A stretch of 64,000 nt of DNA from Georgenia satyanarayanai (GCF_023715365.1 NZ_JAMBNZ010000013.1:1-64000), one strand, 5' to 3'. Counted from the first letter of the stretch, positions 10,069 through 19,889 are shown. Notes: generated by a model not told the origin, from the sequence alone. Numbers and translations are program-made.

Positions 10069-11547
10069 GTGACTGAACTGACGCTGACCACGAAGAACGT
10101 TGCTCGTATCCAGGCCGACGCCGTCGTCGTCGCCGTCGGCCGGCGCGGTGAGGACGCCGTCCTCGTCCCGGGCGCCGACCTCCCCGCCGCGACCGTCAAG
10201 ACGCTGACCTCTCTGCTCCCGGCCCTCGGGGTCTCCGGCAAGGCCGACGAGGTGCTGCGCGTGGCCGCGGGCAAGGAGCTCGCCGCCGACGTCGTCGTCC
10301 TCACCGGCGTGGGCCCCGTGGGCGACGAGGGACCGGACCTCGAGGCACTGCGCCGCGCCGCCGGTGCGGCCGTGCGCTCCCTCGCCGGGACCGCCGACGT
10401 CGCGCTCGCCCTGCCGGCCGTGACGGCCGAGCAGGTCGGCGCCGTCTCCGAGGGCGCGCTCCTCGGCGCCTACAGCTTCAACCGCTACCGCACCACGCGC
10501 ACCGCGCCGGTCGCCCGCCTCGAGCTCGTGTCCGACGTCGCGAAGACCAAGGAGGCCAAGGCAGCACACGCCCGCGCCGTCGTCGTCGCCGACGCCGTCG
10601 CCGGGGTCCGCGACCTCGTCAACGCCTCCCCCGCCGACCTGTACCCGGAGTCCTTTGCCGAGGAGGCGACGGCCGGCGCCAAGGGCACGAAGGTCAAGGT
10701 CACCGTCCTCGACGAGAAGGAGCTCGCGGCCGGTGGCTTCGGCGGCCTCATCGGCGTCGGCATGGGCTCGGCCCGGCCCCCGCGCCTCGTCAAGGTCACC
10801 TACTCCCCCGCGCGCGCCAAGGCGCACGTGGGCCTCGTGGGCAAGGGCATCACCTTCGACTCCGGCGGCCTGTCCATCAAGCCCGCCAAGGGCATGGAGA
10901 CGATGAAGATGGACATGGCCGGTGCCGCAACCGTGCTCCACACCGTCCTCGCCGCCGCGGCCCTCGAGCTGCCCGTCCGGGTGACCGGCTGGCTCGCCCT
11001 CGCCGAGAACATGCCCTCGGGCACCGCGCAGCGACCCTCCGACGTCATCACCATCCGCGGCGGCAAGACCGTCGAGGTGCTCAACACCGACGCCGAGGGC
11101 CGCCTCGTCATGGCCGACGCGCTCGTCGCCGCCGGGGAGGAGAACCCCGACCTCCTCATCGACATCGCGACGCTCACCGGGGCGCAGATGGTCGCGCTCG
11201 GCTCGCAGGTCGGCGCCGTCATGGGCACCGACGGCGTCCGCGAGCAGGTCGTGGCCGCTGCCGGAACCGCCGGTGAGCAGTTCTGGCCGATGCCGCTGCC
11301 CGCCGAGCTCGCCGACTCGATGAAGTCCCAGGTGGCCGACATCGCCAACATGGGCGACCGCTTCGGCGGGATGCTCGTCGCCGGTCTGTTCCTCAAGGAG
11401 TTCGTCGGGGACACCCCGTGGGCGCACCTCGACATCGCCGGTCCCGCCTACAACGAGGGCAGCCCCCGCGGCTACACGCCGGAAGGCGGAACGGGAGTGG
11501 GCGTCCGCACCCTCCTGACGGTCCTCGAGCAAGCAGCCACCCGCTAA
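10069..11547 (+). CDS. pepA: Leucyl aminopeptidase (M17)
   Basis: The 492-aa protein is a cytosolic M17 aminopeptidase that removes N-terminal residues from peptides using two metal ions. The catalytic C-terminal half holds GKGITFDSGGLSIKP (metal-binding Asp and the catalytic Lys region), MKMDMAGAA and the M17 signature NTDAEGRL. The N-terminal 170 residues form the regulatory domain. Translation starts at GTG. The gene ends before a perfect palindrome shared in style with one at 62179. Members of this family also bind DNA in some bacteria; nothing here tests that. Confidence 0.95.
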   Translation: MTELTLTTKNVARIQADAVVVAVGRRGEDAVLVPGADLPAATVKTLTSLLPALGVSGKADEVLRVAAGKELAADVVVLTGVGPVGDEGPDLEALRRAAGAAVRSLAGTADVALALPAVTAEQVGAVSEGALLGAYSFNRYRTTRTAPVARLELVSDVAKTKEAKAAHARAVVVADAVAGVRDLVNASPADLYPESFAEEATAGAKGTKVKVTVLDEKELAAGGFGGLIGVGMGSARPPRLVKVTYSPARAKAHVGLVGKGITFDSGGLSIKPAKGMETMKMDMAGAATVLHTVLAAAALELPVRVTGWLALAENMPSGTAQRPSDVITIRGGKTVEVLNTDAEGRLVMADALVAAGEENPDLLIDIATLTGAQMVALGSQVGAVMGTDGVREQVVAAAGTAGEQFWPMPLPAELADSMKSQVADIANMGDRFGGMLVAGLFLKEFVGDTPWAHLDIAGPAYNEGSPRGYTPEGGTGVGVRTLLTVLEQAATR

Positions 11548-11573
11548 CCCACCGCCCCTCCCCCCACACACTC

Positions 11574-11634
11574 CGCATATGTGGGAAAAGCGCAGTCCTC
11601 CGCGTCGGAAGGCTGCGCTTTTCCCACATATGCG
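11574..11634. terminator. 22-bp perfect palindrome between convergent genes
   Basis: The arms CGCATATGTGGG-AAAAGCGCAG (11574-11595) and their exact complement (11613-11634) flank a 17-base loop. C-rich DNA precedes it and a G/A-rich tract with many G runs follows (11635-11666). It lies between pepA (plus) and a small minus-strand gene, so it can end transcription from both sides. A second element of the same design is at 62179-62235. Confidence 0.8.
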
Positions 11635-11666
11635 AGGGGAGGGGGGTGGGGGGGAGGGGAGGGGGG

Positions 11667-11993
11667 CTACTTTCGGCGCTGGGCGGCGCTCCAGCGGCGC
11701 ATGCTGCTGGGGTAGCCGGTGAGGTTGACGTCGTAGACGGGGATCTCCAGCTCGCGGGCCAGCGCCCAGGCCGCCTTCTGGTCCGGGATCCGGCGGCGCG
11801 TCCACTCCCCCGTCCGGGCCACGAGGACCATCGTCGTCGGGTCGTTCGGGGTCGGCGGCTCGATGTACGCCTCCACCCCAACACGGGTCGCGACGAAGTC
11901 ACGGAAGTGGGCGATGACCTCCGCGCGTCGCTGCGCGGTGGGAACCTCGCTGCTCGTAGAGCCCTGGTTCCTGCGTCGGGAGAACAGCCGCAT
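11667..11993 (-). CDS. Conserved hypothetical protein
   Basis: A 108-aa protein of unknown function. It starts with a basic stretch (MRLFSRRRNQ), then a mixed alpha/beta sequence, RAEVIAHFRDFVATRVGVEAY, and an EWTRRRIPDQKAAWALARELEIPVYDVNLTGYP-like C-terminal half. No membrane segment or catalytic motif is apparent. The ATG at 11993 was chosen because longer frames run antisense into lpdA. It is divergent from lpdA and convergent with pepA. Confidence 0.7.
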   Translation of the reverse strand: MRLFSRRRNQGSTSSEVPTAQRRAEVIAHFRDFVATRVGVEAYIEPPTPNDPTTMVLVARTGEWTRRRIPDQKAAWALARELEIPVYDVNLTGYPSSMRRWSAAQRRK

Positions 11994-12125
11994 GCGCCCT
12001 AGCGTACGGCTCCGGTTGTGACCCGACGGACACCGCGTCGGGTGGTCCCCGCAGCGTGGACGGTGACAAGATGGACCGAAGCCCCGGCTGCGGCCCGGGA
12101 TCGACGTGCGCTCGAGGAGAGGTTT

Positions 12126-13514
12126 GTGACCGACAGCCCTGAAGGAAATGTCTACGACCTGGTCATCCTGGGAGCCGGGAGCGGAGGCTACGCAGCAGCA
12201 CTGCGCGCCGCCCAGCTCGGGCTGTCCATCGCCCTGATCGAAGCCGACAAGGTCGGCGGCACCTGCCTGCACCGCGGGTGCATCCCCACCAAGGCCCTCC
12301 TCCACAGCGCCGCCGTCGCTGACGAGATCCAGCACAGCCACGCCGTCGGCGTCAACAGCTCCTTCGAGGGCATCGACATGCCGACGGTCAACTCGTACAA
12401 GGACGGCGTCGTCGGCCGCCTGTACAAGGGCCTGCAGGGCCTCATCAAGGCCGGCAAGATCGACTACGTCACGGGCTGGGGACGGCTCACTGGCAAGGAC
12501 ACCGTCGAGGTCGACGGCACCACCTACCGCGGCCGCAACATCATCCTCGCGACCGGCTCCTACGCCCGCTCTCTGCCCGGCCTCGAGATCGGCGGCCGGG
12601 TCATCACGAGCGAGCAGGCCCTCACCCTCGACTACGTGCCCAAGAGCGCGATCGTCCTCGGCGGCGGCGTCATCGGCGTCGAGTTCGCCTCCGTGTGGAA
12701 GTCTTTCGGGGTCGACGTCACGATCATCGAGGCGCTGCCTAACCTCGTCCCGAACGAGGACATCTCGCTGTCCAAGGCGCTCGAGCGCGCCTACCGCAAG
12801 CGCAAGATCAACTTCGCGACCGGTACCCGCTTCTCCGGCGTCGAGCAGAACGACTCCGGCGTCGTGGTGTCCACCGAGGACGGCAAGACCTACGAGGCCG
12901 AGCTCCTGCTCGTCGCCGTCGGCCGCGGGCCGGCGACGGCGAACCTCGGCTACGAGGAGCAGGGCGTCCCCATGGAGCGCGGCTTCGTCCTGACCAACGA
13001 CCGCCTCCACACGGGGGTCGCCAACATCTACGCCGTCGGCGACATCGTCCCCGGCCTGCAGCTCGCCCACCGCGGCTTCCAGCAGGGCGTCTTCGTGGCC
13101 GAGGAGATCGCCGGGCTCGACCCGGCGACGATCGTCGAGTCCGGCATCCCGCGCGTCACCTACTGCGAGCCCGAGGTCGCCTCCGTCGGCCTCACCGAGG
13201 CGCAGGCCAAGGAGGCGCACGGCGAGGACGGCGTCGAGACCGTCGACTTCAACCTCGCCGGCAACGGCAAGAGCCAGATCCTGCAGACCACCGGCTTCGT
13301 CAAGCTCGTGCGCCAGAAGGACGGCCCGATCGTAGGCGTCCACATGATCGGCTCCCGCGTCGGTGAGCTCATCGGCGAGGGCCAGCTCATCGTCAACTGG
13401 GAGGCGTACCCCGACGACGTCGCCTCGCTCATCCACGCCCACCCGACGCAGAACGAAGCCCTTGGCGAGGCAGCTCTCGCCCTCGCGGGCAAGCCGCTGC
13501 ACTCCCACAACTGA
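12126..13514 (+). CDS. lpdA: Dihydrolipoyl dehydrogenase (E3)
   Basis: The 462-aa flavoprotein reoxidises dihydrolipoamide in 2-oxoacid dehydrogenase complexes, reducing NAD+. An FAD-binding [10 protein letters not shown] motif is near the N-terminus, followed by the redox disulfide in [17 protein letters not shown]. The NAD-binding [11 protein letters not shown] lies in the middle and the HAHPTQNE catalytic His-Glu near the C-terminus. GTG at 12126 was chosen because GAGGAGAGG precedes it at a good distance. It is 26 bases upstream of the E2 gene, so both are probably one operon. Confidence 0.96.
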   Translation: MTDSPEGNVYDLVILGAGSGGYAAALRAAQLGLSIALIEADKVGGTCLHRGCIPTKALLHSAAVADEIQHSHAVGVNSSFEGIDMPTVNSYKDGVVGRLYKGLQGLIKAGKIDYVTGWGRLTGKDTVEVDGTTYRGRNIILATGSYARSLPGLEIGGRVITSEQALTLDYVPKSAIVLGGGVIGVEFASVWKSFGVDVTIIEALPNLVPNEDISLSKALERAYRKRKINFATGTRFSGVEQNDSGVVVSTEDGKTYEAELLLVAVGRGPATANLGYEEQGVPMERGFVLTNDRLHTGVANIYAVGDIVPGLQLAHRGFQQGVFVAEEIAGLDPATIVESGIPRVTYCEPEVASVGLTEAQAKEAHGEDGVETVDFNLAGNGKSQILQTTGFVKLVRQKDGPIVGVHMIGSRVGELIGEGQLIVNWEAYPDDVASLIHAHPTQNEALGEAALALAGKPLHSHN

Positions 13515-13540
13515 CCCTCGATCGAAGGAGACACCAGGTC

Positions 13541-15391
13541 ATGTCCGACTCCGTGCAGATGCCCGCCCTGGGCGAGTCCGTCACCGAGGGAACCGTCACC
13601 CGCTGGCTGAAGAACGAGGGGGACCGGGTCGAGGTCGACGAGCCCTTGCTCGAGGTCTCGACCGACAAGGTCGACACCGAGGTCCCCTCCCCCTACGCCG
13701 GCGTGCTCGAGAAGATCCTCGTCCAGGAGGACGAGACCGTCGAGGTCGGCGCCGAGCTCGCCGTCATCGGCTCCGGTGAGGGCGGCGGCGACTCCGCGCC
13801 CGCGCAGGACGAGCAGCCCGCCGAGCAGGAGCAGGCTCCCGAGCCCGCCCAGGAGGAGCAGCCTGCCGAGCAGGAGCAGCCCTCCGAGCAGGAGGTGGCC
13901 CAGGAGGCCAAGCAGCAGGCCTCGTCCGGGTCCTCCGGCTCCGGTGAGGGCGAGAAGGTCCAGATGCCGGCACTCGGTGAGTCCGTCACCGAGGGCACCG
14001 TCACCCGCTGGCTCAAGAGCGAGGGCGATCAGGTCGAGGTCGACGAGCCGCTGCTCGAGGTCTCGACCGACAAGGTCGACACCGAGGTCCCCTCCCCCTA
14101 CGCCGGTGTGCTGAGCAAGATCCTCGTCCAGGAGGACGAGACCGTGGAGGTCGGCACCGACCTCGCCGTCATCGGCGGCGAGAGCGGCGGCGGCTCTTCC
14201 GCGTCCGCATCCGAGGAGGCTCCGCAGGACGCCGAGGAGCAGGCCAAGGAGGAGGAGCAGCCCTCCGAGCAGCGCGCCGAGCAGCACCAGGGTGCGGCGA
14301 CGAGCACGGTCCCCTCCGAGGAGGCCGCGCCCGCGCCGAGCGAGCCGAAGCAGGCCGAGCAGCCCAAGCATGAGCAGCCCAAGGCCGAGCACCAGCAGCA
14401 GACCCCGCCGCAGGAGGCCTCGACCACCCCGGCTCCCCAGCGCCCGAGCGCTGCCGAGACGGCCAAGACCTCCTACGTCACCCCGATCGTGCGCAAGCTC
14501 GCCAAGGAGAAGGGCGTCGACCTCGATTCCCTCCAGGGCACGGGAGTCGGCGGACGGATCCGCAAGGAGGACGTCCTCGCCGCCGCGGAGAAGGCTGAGC
14601 AGCAGGCTGCCCCGGCTCCGGCCGCCGCGCCCGCCGCCGCCGCCAAGGCTCCCTCGGTCCCCGAGGTCTCCCCGCTGCGCGGGACGACGGAGAAGATGTC
14701 ACGCCTGCGCAAGGTCATCGCCAAACGCATGGTGGAGTCGCTGGACACGTCGGCGCAGCTGACCACGGTCATCGAGGTCGACGTCACGCGCATCGCCAAG
14801 CTGCGCGCCCGTGCGAAGAACACCTTCCAGGAGAGGGAGGGCGTCAAGCTCACCTACCTGCCGTTCTTCATCAAGGCGGCGACCGAGGCGCTCAAGGCCC
14901 ACCCGGGCCTCAACGCGTCGATCGACGGGGACCAGATCGTCTACCACGGCGAGGAGAACGTCGGCATCGCCGTCGACACCGAGCGCGGCCTGCTCGTCCC
15001 GGTGATCAAGGAGGCCGGTGACCTCACCATCGCCGGCATCGCCAAGCGCGTGGCGGACCTCGCGGCCCGCACCCGCGACAACAAGGTCAAGCCGGACGAG
15101 CTCGGTGGCTCGACCTTCACGATCACCAACCTCGGCTCGAACGGGGCCCTGTTCGACACCCCCATCATCAACCAGCCCGAGGTCGCGATCCTCGGCCTGG
15201 GCGCCATCGTCAAGCGGCCGGTCGTGGTCAGCGACGCGGACGGCAACGAGACGATCGGCATCCGCTCGATGGTCTACCTGCCCCTCACCTACGACCACCG
15301 CCTGGTCGACGGTGCGGACGCCGGTCGCTTCATGCAGACCATCAAGAAGCGCCTCGAGGAGGGTGCCTTCGAGGCCGAGCTCGGCCTCTGA
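13541..15391 (+). CDS. sucB: 2-oxoglutarate dehydrogenase E2, dihydrolipoamide acyltransferase
   Basis: The 616-aa E2 protein carries two lipoyl domains (residues about 2-77 and 140-215), each with the lipoylated lysine in [12 protein letters not shown]. An acidic/Gln-rich linker follows each domain. A peripheral subunit-binding domain ([14 protein letters not shown]) is near residues 310-345. The C-terminal acyltransferase domain ends with the [12 protein letters not shown] motif (catalytic His). The two lipoyl domains are nearly identical, suggesting a recent duplication. Annotation as succinyltransferase follows the actinobacterial SucB type; acetyltransferase activity is possible. Confidence 0.9.
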   Translation: MSDSVQMPALGESVTEGTVTRWLKNEGDRVEVDEPLLEVSTDKVDTEVPSPYAGVLEKILVQEDETVEVGAELAVIGSGEGGGDSAPAQDEQPAEQEQAPEPAQEEQPAEQEQPSEQEVAQEAKQQASSGSSGSGEGEKVQMPALGESVTEGTVTRWLKSEGDQVEVDEPLLEVSTDKVDTEVPSPYAGVLSKILVQEDETVEVGTDLAVIGGESGGGSSASASEEAPQDAEEQAKEEEQPSEQRAEQHQGAATSTVPSEEAAPAPSEPKQAEQPKHEQPKAEHQQQTPPQEASTTPAPQRPSAAETAKTSYVTPIVRKLAKEKGVDLDSLQGTGVGGRIRKEDVLAAAEKAEQQAAPAPAAAPAAAAKAPSVPEVSPLRGTTEKMSRLRKVIAKRMVESLDTSAQLTTVIEVDVTRIAKLRARAKNTFQEREGVKLTYLPFFIKAATEALKAHPGLNASIDGDQIVYHGEENVGIAVDTERGLLVPVIKEAGDLTIAGIAKRVADLAARTRDNKVKPDELGGSTFTITNLGSNGALFDTPIINQPEVAILGLGAIVKRPVVVSDADGNETIGIRSMVYLPLTYDHRLVDGADAGRFMQTIKKRLEEGAFEAELGL

Positions 15392-15404
15392 GCACCTCCC
15401 CCGT

Positions 15405-15438
15405 GACGGGGCCCGCACCTTCGGGTGCGGGCCCCGTC
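15405..15438. terminator. Terminator with TTCG tetraloop
   Basis: A 15-bp perfect stem, GACGGGGCCCGCACC and its complement, is closed by a TTCG tetraloop. It sits 14 bases after the sucB stop and 8 bases before the stop of the minus-strand kinase-like gene. It can serve as a bidirectional terminator. Confidence 0.92.
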
Positions 15439-15445
15439 GCCGTTG

Positions 15446-17128
15446 TCAGGGGCACGGCTCGCTGCCCAGCAGGCGCCACGTGTCACCCGGCCCGGCGACG
15501 AGCACGAGCCGCGCGCACGCCGGGTCCTGCGCCGGCACGGTGGTCCGCCGGCCGTCCACGACGCGCTCGTGCGCGTCCTGCACGATCACGACGTCGACGG
15601 CGACGCCCTCGTCCACCGCCACGACCCCCTCCACCGCACTCACCTCCGTGCGTAGGTCCTCCAGAGCTGTCCCGGTGGCCGTGAGGCGGTCGCGGAGGAC
15701 GACGTCCTCTCGCGCCGCCGGCCCGCCCGGCACCGTCGTGGCCGCGAGGGCGGCGGCGTCACCGGCCACGAGGGCGCCGTCCCGCCGGGCCAGGAGGCTC
15801 GCCACCACCTCCGCGTACTGCTCGGTACCCGTCGCGGCCGCCGGGCCGTGCCCGTAGCCGCCGGCTCGCTCACCCGGGCCCGACCAGACGATGAGGCCGG
15901 TGAGGACCGCCGCCACGCCCAGCGTGAGGGCGCCGCCGAGCCACGGCGTGGGCAGTGGCTGCTGGCGGACATGACGGGGCACCCGGACGGCGGCAGCCGG
16001 TGCATGTGCGCGCGCCGCGGAGACCGTGGGAACCGCGCGGGCCGGTGCACGCGCGGTCGCCGCAAGACCCGCCCCGGCGCCGGGCGACCGTGCACGCGAG
16101 GGTGCCGGGGTCGCCGCAGGACCCGCCCCGGCGGCAGGCGCCGGTGCACGCGGGGTCGCCGTGGCAACCGTAGGAGCCGCTCGCGCGGCAGCCGCCGGTG
16201 CACGCGAGGACGCCGCCGTGACCGTGGGTCCCGTCCCCACGGCAGCAGCCCCCACGGCGACCTCACGGCCGTCCACTCCGAGGCGGCCTGCGCCCCGCTC
16301 GGCCTGCCTGCCGCGACGGGTCGACGTGCGCCGCCGCGTGGGGGCGACGTCGTCGCGCATGCGGGCCTGGGCCAGCGCCGCGGCCGGCGGGACGGCTACC
16401 GGGCCTGCGGCGCCGATGCCCGGGGCCCGGCTGGCGAGGTCGCGGGCGGAGGGGCGCCGCTCCGCCGCGACGTCGAGCGCGGGACCGAGCAGCCGGAGCA
16501 GGTGCGTGTCCGGCGCCGGTCCGGCCGCCCAGGCGACGAGCCGCGCCAGCGCCCACACGTCGCCGGGCGCGCCGGCCGCGCTGCCGCGCTCCCGCTCGGG
16601 CGGCACGAAGCCGGGGGTGCCGAGCTCGTGGGCGCCCTGGCCGGCGAGGTCCACCAGCACGGGCACGCCGTCCCCGGTGACGACGACGTTCGCGGGCGAG
16701 ACGTCGCCGTGGACGACGCCGCGTTCGTGGAGGTGGCCGAGCGCACTGCCGAGCGCACCGAGCAGGCCGGCGAGCTCCGGCGGCCCGAGCGCACCGCGTG
16801 CGACCAGCACCGTGGCGAGGGTCGGGCCGGGGACGTGGTCGCTGACGACCGCGCAGCGTCCGCCGTCGAGGGTGAGAACCTGCCGGATGCACGGGAGGTG
16901 AGGGTGGGTGCCGTGGCGCAGCGCGGCCAGGCGCCGTAGCTGCGCCGTCCCCGCCTCCCCGCGCGGCAACGCGAGCACACTGACGACGACGTCGCGTCCG
17001 GCCCCGTCACGTGCCGACCACAGCGCCCCGTTCGCACCGAAGCCGGCCGTGCCGACGATCTCGTGGCCGGGCAGCTGAGGAGGGCGCGTGCCACCCGCCA
17101 CCCTGGCGCTGCGCCGTCGTCGTGCCAT
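15446..17128 (-). CDS. Membrane protein with degenerate protein-kinase-like domain
   Basis: The 560-aa protein has a kinase-like N-terminal domain (residues about 20-250), an Ala/Pro-rich linker (260-415), one membrane helix near 425-445 and an extracytoplasmic C-terminal domain. HGDVSPANVVV (Asp142), VLVDLAG in place of DFG (Asp160) and GTPGFVPPE correspond to kinase motifs. The beta-3 lysine is replaced: VVVSVLAL has Ser50 where VAIK is expected. It may be a pseudokinase or an unusual one, so phosphotransfer is doubtful. The ATG at 17128 was chosen because upstream sequence is antisense to the DUF4191 gene. Confidence 0.8.
   Translation of the reverse strand: MARRRRSARVAGGTRPPQLPGHEIVGTAGFGANGALWSARDGAGRDVVVSVLALPRGEAGTAQLRRLAALRHGTHPHLPCIRQVLTLDGGRCAVVSDHVPGPTLATVLVARGALGPPELAGLLGALGSALGHLHERGVVHGDVSPANVVVTGDGVPVLVDLAGQGAHELGTPGFVPPERERGSAAGAPGDVWALARLVAWAAGPAPDTHLLRLLGPALDVAAERRPSARDLASRAPGIGAAGPVAVPPAAALAQARMRDDVAPTRRRTSTRRGRQAERGAGRLGVDGREVAVGAAAVGTGPTVTAASSRAPAAAARAAPTVATATPRAPAPAAGAGPAATPAPSRARSPGAGAGLAATARAPARAVPTVSAARAHAPAAAVRVPRHVRQQPLPTPWLGGALTLGVAAVLTGLIVWSGPGERAGGYGHGPAAATGTEQYAEVVASLLARRDGALVAGDAAALAATTVPGGPAAREDVVLRDRLTATGTALEDLRTEVSAVEGVVAVDEGVAVDVVIVQDAHERVVDGRRTTVPAQDPACARLVLVAGPGDTWRLLGSEPCP
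15999..16206. repeat. In-frame direct repeats in the kinase-like protein linker
   Basis: The word GGTGCACGCG or a one- to three-base variant recurs at 15999, 16044, 16089, 16143 and 16197, spaced 45, 45, 54 and 54 bases. All spacings are multiples of three, so the frame is kept while the protein repeats Ala/Pro/Arg-rich blocks of 15 or 18 residues. The region is the linker between the kinase-like domain and the membrane helix. Confidence 0.75.
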
Positions 17129-17224
17129 GACCCAAGCCAAGCGCACGGCGGCGCGGCCCGCTGGCGTCATCCACAGGCTCGCGGTCAGCAGGAGCACGTC
17201 CGTGGGCCGGTAGGATTGGCGATC

Positions 17225-17947
17225 ATGGCCCTGAAGAAGAAGAAGGACGCCGCCGAGGGCGCCGCGCCGAAGCAGAAGAAGAAGCGCTGGTACCACCAGC
17301 TGTGGGAAGTCTTCCAGATGACCCGCGAGGCGCAGCCCTCGATCACCTGGTGGCTCCTCGGTGCCTTCGTCGGGATCCTCGCCCTCGGGCTCGTCGTCGG
17401 CCTGGCTGCCGGCCACCCGGTGTACGTGACGCTCCTGAGCCTGCCCGTGGCGCTCATCGTCGTCATGCTCCTGCTCTCGCGTCGCGCCGAGCGCGCCGCC
17501 TACTCGCGCATCGAGGGCACCCCCGGCGCCTCCGCATCCGCCCTGGGGACCATCCGACGCGGCTGGAACATCGAGGAGCAGCCGGTCGCCATCGACCCGC
17601 GCACCCAGGACGTCGTCTTCCGCGCCGTCGGCCGCCCGGGCGTCGTCCTCATCGGCGAGGGCCCCAGCCACCGCGTCAAGCGTCTCCTCGAGGGTGAGCG
17701 CAAGAAGGTCACGCGCGTAGCCCCGAACGTCACGGTCCACCTCGTCGAGGTCGGGCGCGACGAGGGCCAGACCCCGCTGCCCAAGCTCGTGCGCACCATC
17801 CAGAAGCTCCGGCCCACCCTCACCAAGGCCGAGGTCGCGGCCGTGGCCAAGCGTCTGCGCGCCCTGCAGTCCTCGCGCCCGCCGATCCCCAAGGGCGTGG
17901 ACCCGCTGCGGGCCCGACCGGACCGCAAGGGCATGCGCGGGCGCTGA
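17225..17947 (+). CDS. DUF4191 family membrane protein
   Basis: The 240-aa protein matches the actinobacterial DUF4191 family of unknown function. A lysine-rich N-terminus (MALKKKKDAAEG) precedes two hydrophobic segments near 43-63 and 68-88, and the rest is cytoplasmic. The RGWNIEEQPVAIDPRTQDVVFRAVGRPG-like region is typical of the family. The start at 17225 avoids a longer frame that is antisense to the kinase-like gene. It is two bases from the RDD gene and lies upstream of glnA1. Confidence 0.88.
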   Translation: MALKKKKDAAEGAAPKQKKKRWYHQLWEVFQMTREAQPSITWWLLGAFVGILALGLVVGLAAGHPVYVTLLSLPVALIVVMLLLSRRAERAAYSRIEGTPGASASALGTIRRGWNIEEQPVAIDPRTQDVVFRAVGRPGVVLIGEGPSHRVKRLLEGERKKVTRVAPNVTVHLVEVGRDEGQTPLPKLVRTIQKLRPTLTKAEVAAVAKRLRALQSSRPPIPKGVDPLRARPDRKGMRGR

Positions 17948-17949
17948 GC

Positions 17950-18321
17950 GTGAGCCAGGAGCAGTCCGTGACCGCCGGGGCGCGCAGCACCCCCGCGCCG
18001 CTGGGCCGTCGCGTCATCGCCCTCGCCGTCGACTGGGCGGTTGCGACCGCGATCTCCGCGGGCTTCCTCGACAACCACCCGCTCGCCACGCTCGGCGTGT
18101 TCGCCGTCGTGACCTTCCTCCTCGTCGCCACCCGGGGAGCCACCATCGGCCACACCCTGCTCGGGCTGCGGGTGCGCGCCGCCGACGGCGGAGCGGCGCG
18201 GCCGGTCCAGGTCCTCATCCGCACCGTCAGCCTGTGTCTCGTCGTCCCGGCCGTGGTGTGGGGGCTGGACGGACGCGGGCTGCACGACGTGTGGGCCGGC
18301 ACGCGGATCGTGCGTGCCTGA
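17950..18321 (+). CDS. RDD family membrane protein
   Basis: A 123-aa protein with the RDD pattern: LGRRVIALAVDWAVATAI (the Arg-Asp pair), GATIGHTLLGLRV, a central helix and a C-terminal HDVWAGTRIV. RDD proteins are small integral membrane proteins, some linked to ion exchange, but the role here is unknown. Translation starts at GTG two bases after the DUF4191 stop, so it is in an operon with that gene. The DUF4191-RDD-glnA order is common in actinobacteria as I recall it. Confidence 0.88.
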   Translation: MSQEQSVTAGARSTPAPLGRRVIALAVDWAVATAISAGFLDNHPLATLGVFAVVTFLLVATRGATIGHTLLGLRVRAADGGAARPVQVLIRTVSLCLVVPAVVWGLDGRGLHDVWAGTRIVRA

Positions 18322-18346
18322 CCGACGCAGCGCCGTCGTCGTCCAC

Positions 18347-18384
18347 GTAACATGCCGGACACATCGGGGTGACGACGACGAAAC
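18347..18384 (+). promoter_or_regulatory. GlnR box upstream of glnA1
   Basis: Four half-sites appear with exact 6-base spacing: GTAAC (18347-18351), GACAC (18358-18362), GTGAC (18369-18373) and GAAAC (18380-18384). This matches the actinobacterial GlnR consensus gTnAc-N6-GaAAc-N6-gTnAc-N6-GaAAc with one mismatch in the second half-site. A TAACGT hexamer at 18395-18400 could be the -10 element. The site predicts control of glnA1 by nitrogen status. Confidence 0.85.
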
Positions 18385-18456
18385 GCGACACAGATAACGT
18401 CGTCGCCGTCGGGGCCGTGATGGTCCCCCGGAATTCCCACGCCAGAGGAGCGGTAC

Positions 18457-19881
18457 ATGTTCAGCAATGCCGAGGAGGCCATCGCCTTCACCCGGGAGGA
18501 GGGCGTCAAGTTCGTCGACGTCCGCTTCTGCGACCTGCCGGGCGTGATGCAGCACTTCAACATCCCCGTCGAGTCCTTCGCGGCTGACGCGTTCACCGAC
18601 GGCCTCATGTTCGACGGCTCCTCGATCCGCGGGTTCCAGGCGATCCACGAGTCCGACATGAAGCTCATCCCGGACGTGACGACCGCCTTCGTCGACCCGT
18701 TCCGCAAGGAGAAGACGCTCGTCGTCAACTTCTCCATCGTCGACCCCTTCACCGACGAGGCCTACTCCCGCGACCCGCGCAACATCGCCGCGAAGGCCGA
18801 GGCCTACCTGCGGAGCACGGGCATCGCCGACACCGTCTACTTCGGTGCCGAGGCCGAGTTCTACATCTTCGACGACGTGCGGTTCGCGACCAACCAGCAC
18901 TCGAGCTTCTACCACCTCAACTCCGGCGAGGCCGCGTGGAACACCGGCCGCGAGGAGGAGGGCGGGAACCTCGGGTACAAGACGCGCTACAAGGGCGGCT
19001 ACTTCCCCGTCTCTCCCAACGACCAGATGGCCGACCTGCGCGACGAGATGGTCACCGTCCTCCAGCAGGTGGGGCTCGAGGTCGAGCGCGCCCACCACGA
19101 GGTCGGCACCGCCGGCCAGCAGGAGATCAACTACCGCTTCGACACGCTGCGCGCCGCCGCCGACGACGTCATGAAGTTCAAGTACGTCATCAAGAACACG
19201 GCGTGGGTCAACGGCAAGACGGCGACCTTCATGCCGAAGCCGATCTTCGGTGACAACGGCTCGGGCATGCACTCCCACCAGAGCCTGTGGAAGGACGGCA
19301 AGCCGCTCTTCTTCGACGAGCGCGGCTACGGTGGCCTGTCCGACCTGGCCCGCTGGTACATCGGCGGCCTGCTCAAGCACGCGCCGGCGCTACTCGCCTT
19401 CACCAACCCCTCGGTGAACTCCTTCCACCGCCTGGTCCCGGGCTACGAGGCGCCGGTCAACCTCGTCTACTCGGCGCGCAACCGCTCCGCGTGCATCCGC
19501 ATCCCGGTGACGGGCACCTCCCCCAAGGCCAAGCGGGTGGAGTTCCGGGTGCCGGACCCGTCGGCCAACCCCTACCTCGCCTTCTCCGCGATGCTCATGG
19601 CCGGCCTGGACGGCATCAGGAACCGCATCGAGCCGCCGGAGCCGATCGACAAGGACCTCTACGAGCTCCCCCCGGAGGAGCACGCTCAGATCGAGCAGGT
19701 CCCCGACTCGCTGCAGGGCGCGCTCCTCGCCCTCGAGGCGGACCACGACTTCCTCACCGAGGGCGACGTGTTCACCCCTGACCTCATCTCGACCTGGATC
19801 GAGTACAAGCGCACCCAGGAGATCGACCCGCTGCGGCTGCGTCCCCACCCGCACGAGTTCGAGCTGTACTTCGACATCTAG
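18457..19881 (+). CDS. glnA1: Glutamine synthetase type I
   Basis: The 474-aa enzyme makes glutamine from glutamate, ammonia and ATP. It carries the FDGSSIRGF signature, the [25 protein letters not shown]-type ATP and metal motif, and the adenylylation site with Tyr402 in [11 protein letters not shown]. This site makes it a substrate for GlnE, encoded 2 kb downstream on the opposite strand. AGAGGAG precedes the ATG by about 7 bases, and a GlnR box lies upstream. The length fits type I-beta enzymes. Confidence 0.97.
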   Translation: MFSNAEEAIAFTREEGVKFVDVRFCDLPGVMQHFNIPVESFAADAFTDGLMFDGSSIRGFQAIHESDMKLIPDVTTAFVDPFRKEKTLVVNFSIVDPFTDEAYSRDPRNIAAKAEAYLRSTGIADTVYFGAEAEFYIFDDVRFATNQHSSFYHLNSGEAAWNTGREEEGGNLGYKTRYKGGYFPVSPNDQMADLRDEMVTVLQQVGLEVERAHHEVGTAGQQEINYRFDTLRAAADDVMKFKYVIKNTAWVNGKTATFMPKPIFGDNGSGMHSHQSLWKDGKPLFFDERGYGGLSDLARWYIGGLLKHAPALLAFTNPSVNSFHRLVPGYEAPVNLVYSARNRSACIRIPVTGTSPKAKRVEFRVPDPSANPYLAFSAMLMAGLDGIRNRIEPPEPIDKDLYELPPEEHAQIEQVPDSLQGALLALEADHDFLTEGDVFTPDLISTWIEYKRTQEIDPLRLRPHPHEFELYFDI

Positions 19882-19889
19882 ACCGTTCC

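Noticed and set aside
16000-16250. Plus-strand frames in the kinase linker
   Set aside because: They are Arg/Pro-rich shadows of the Ala/Pro-rich linker and carry no recognisable domain.
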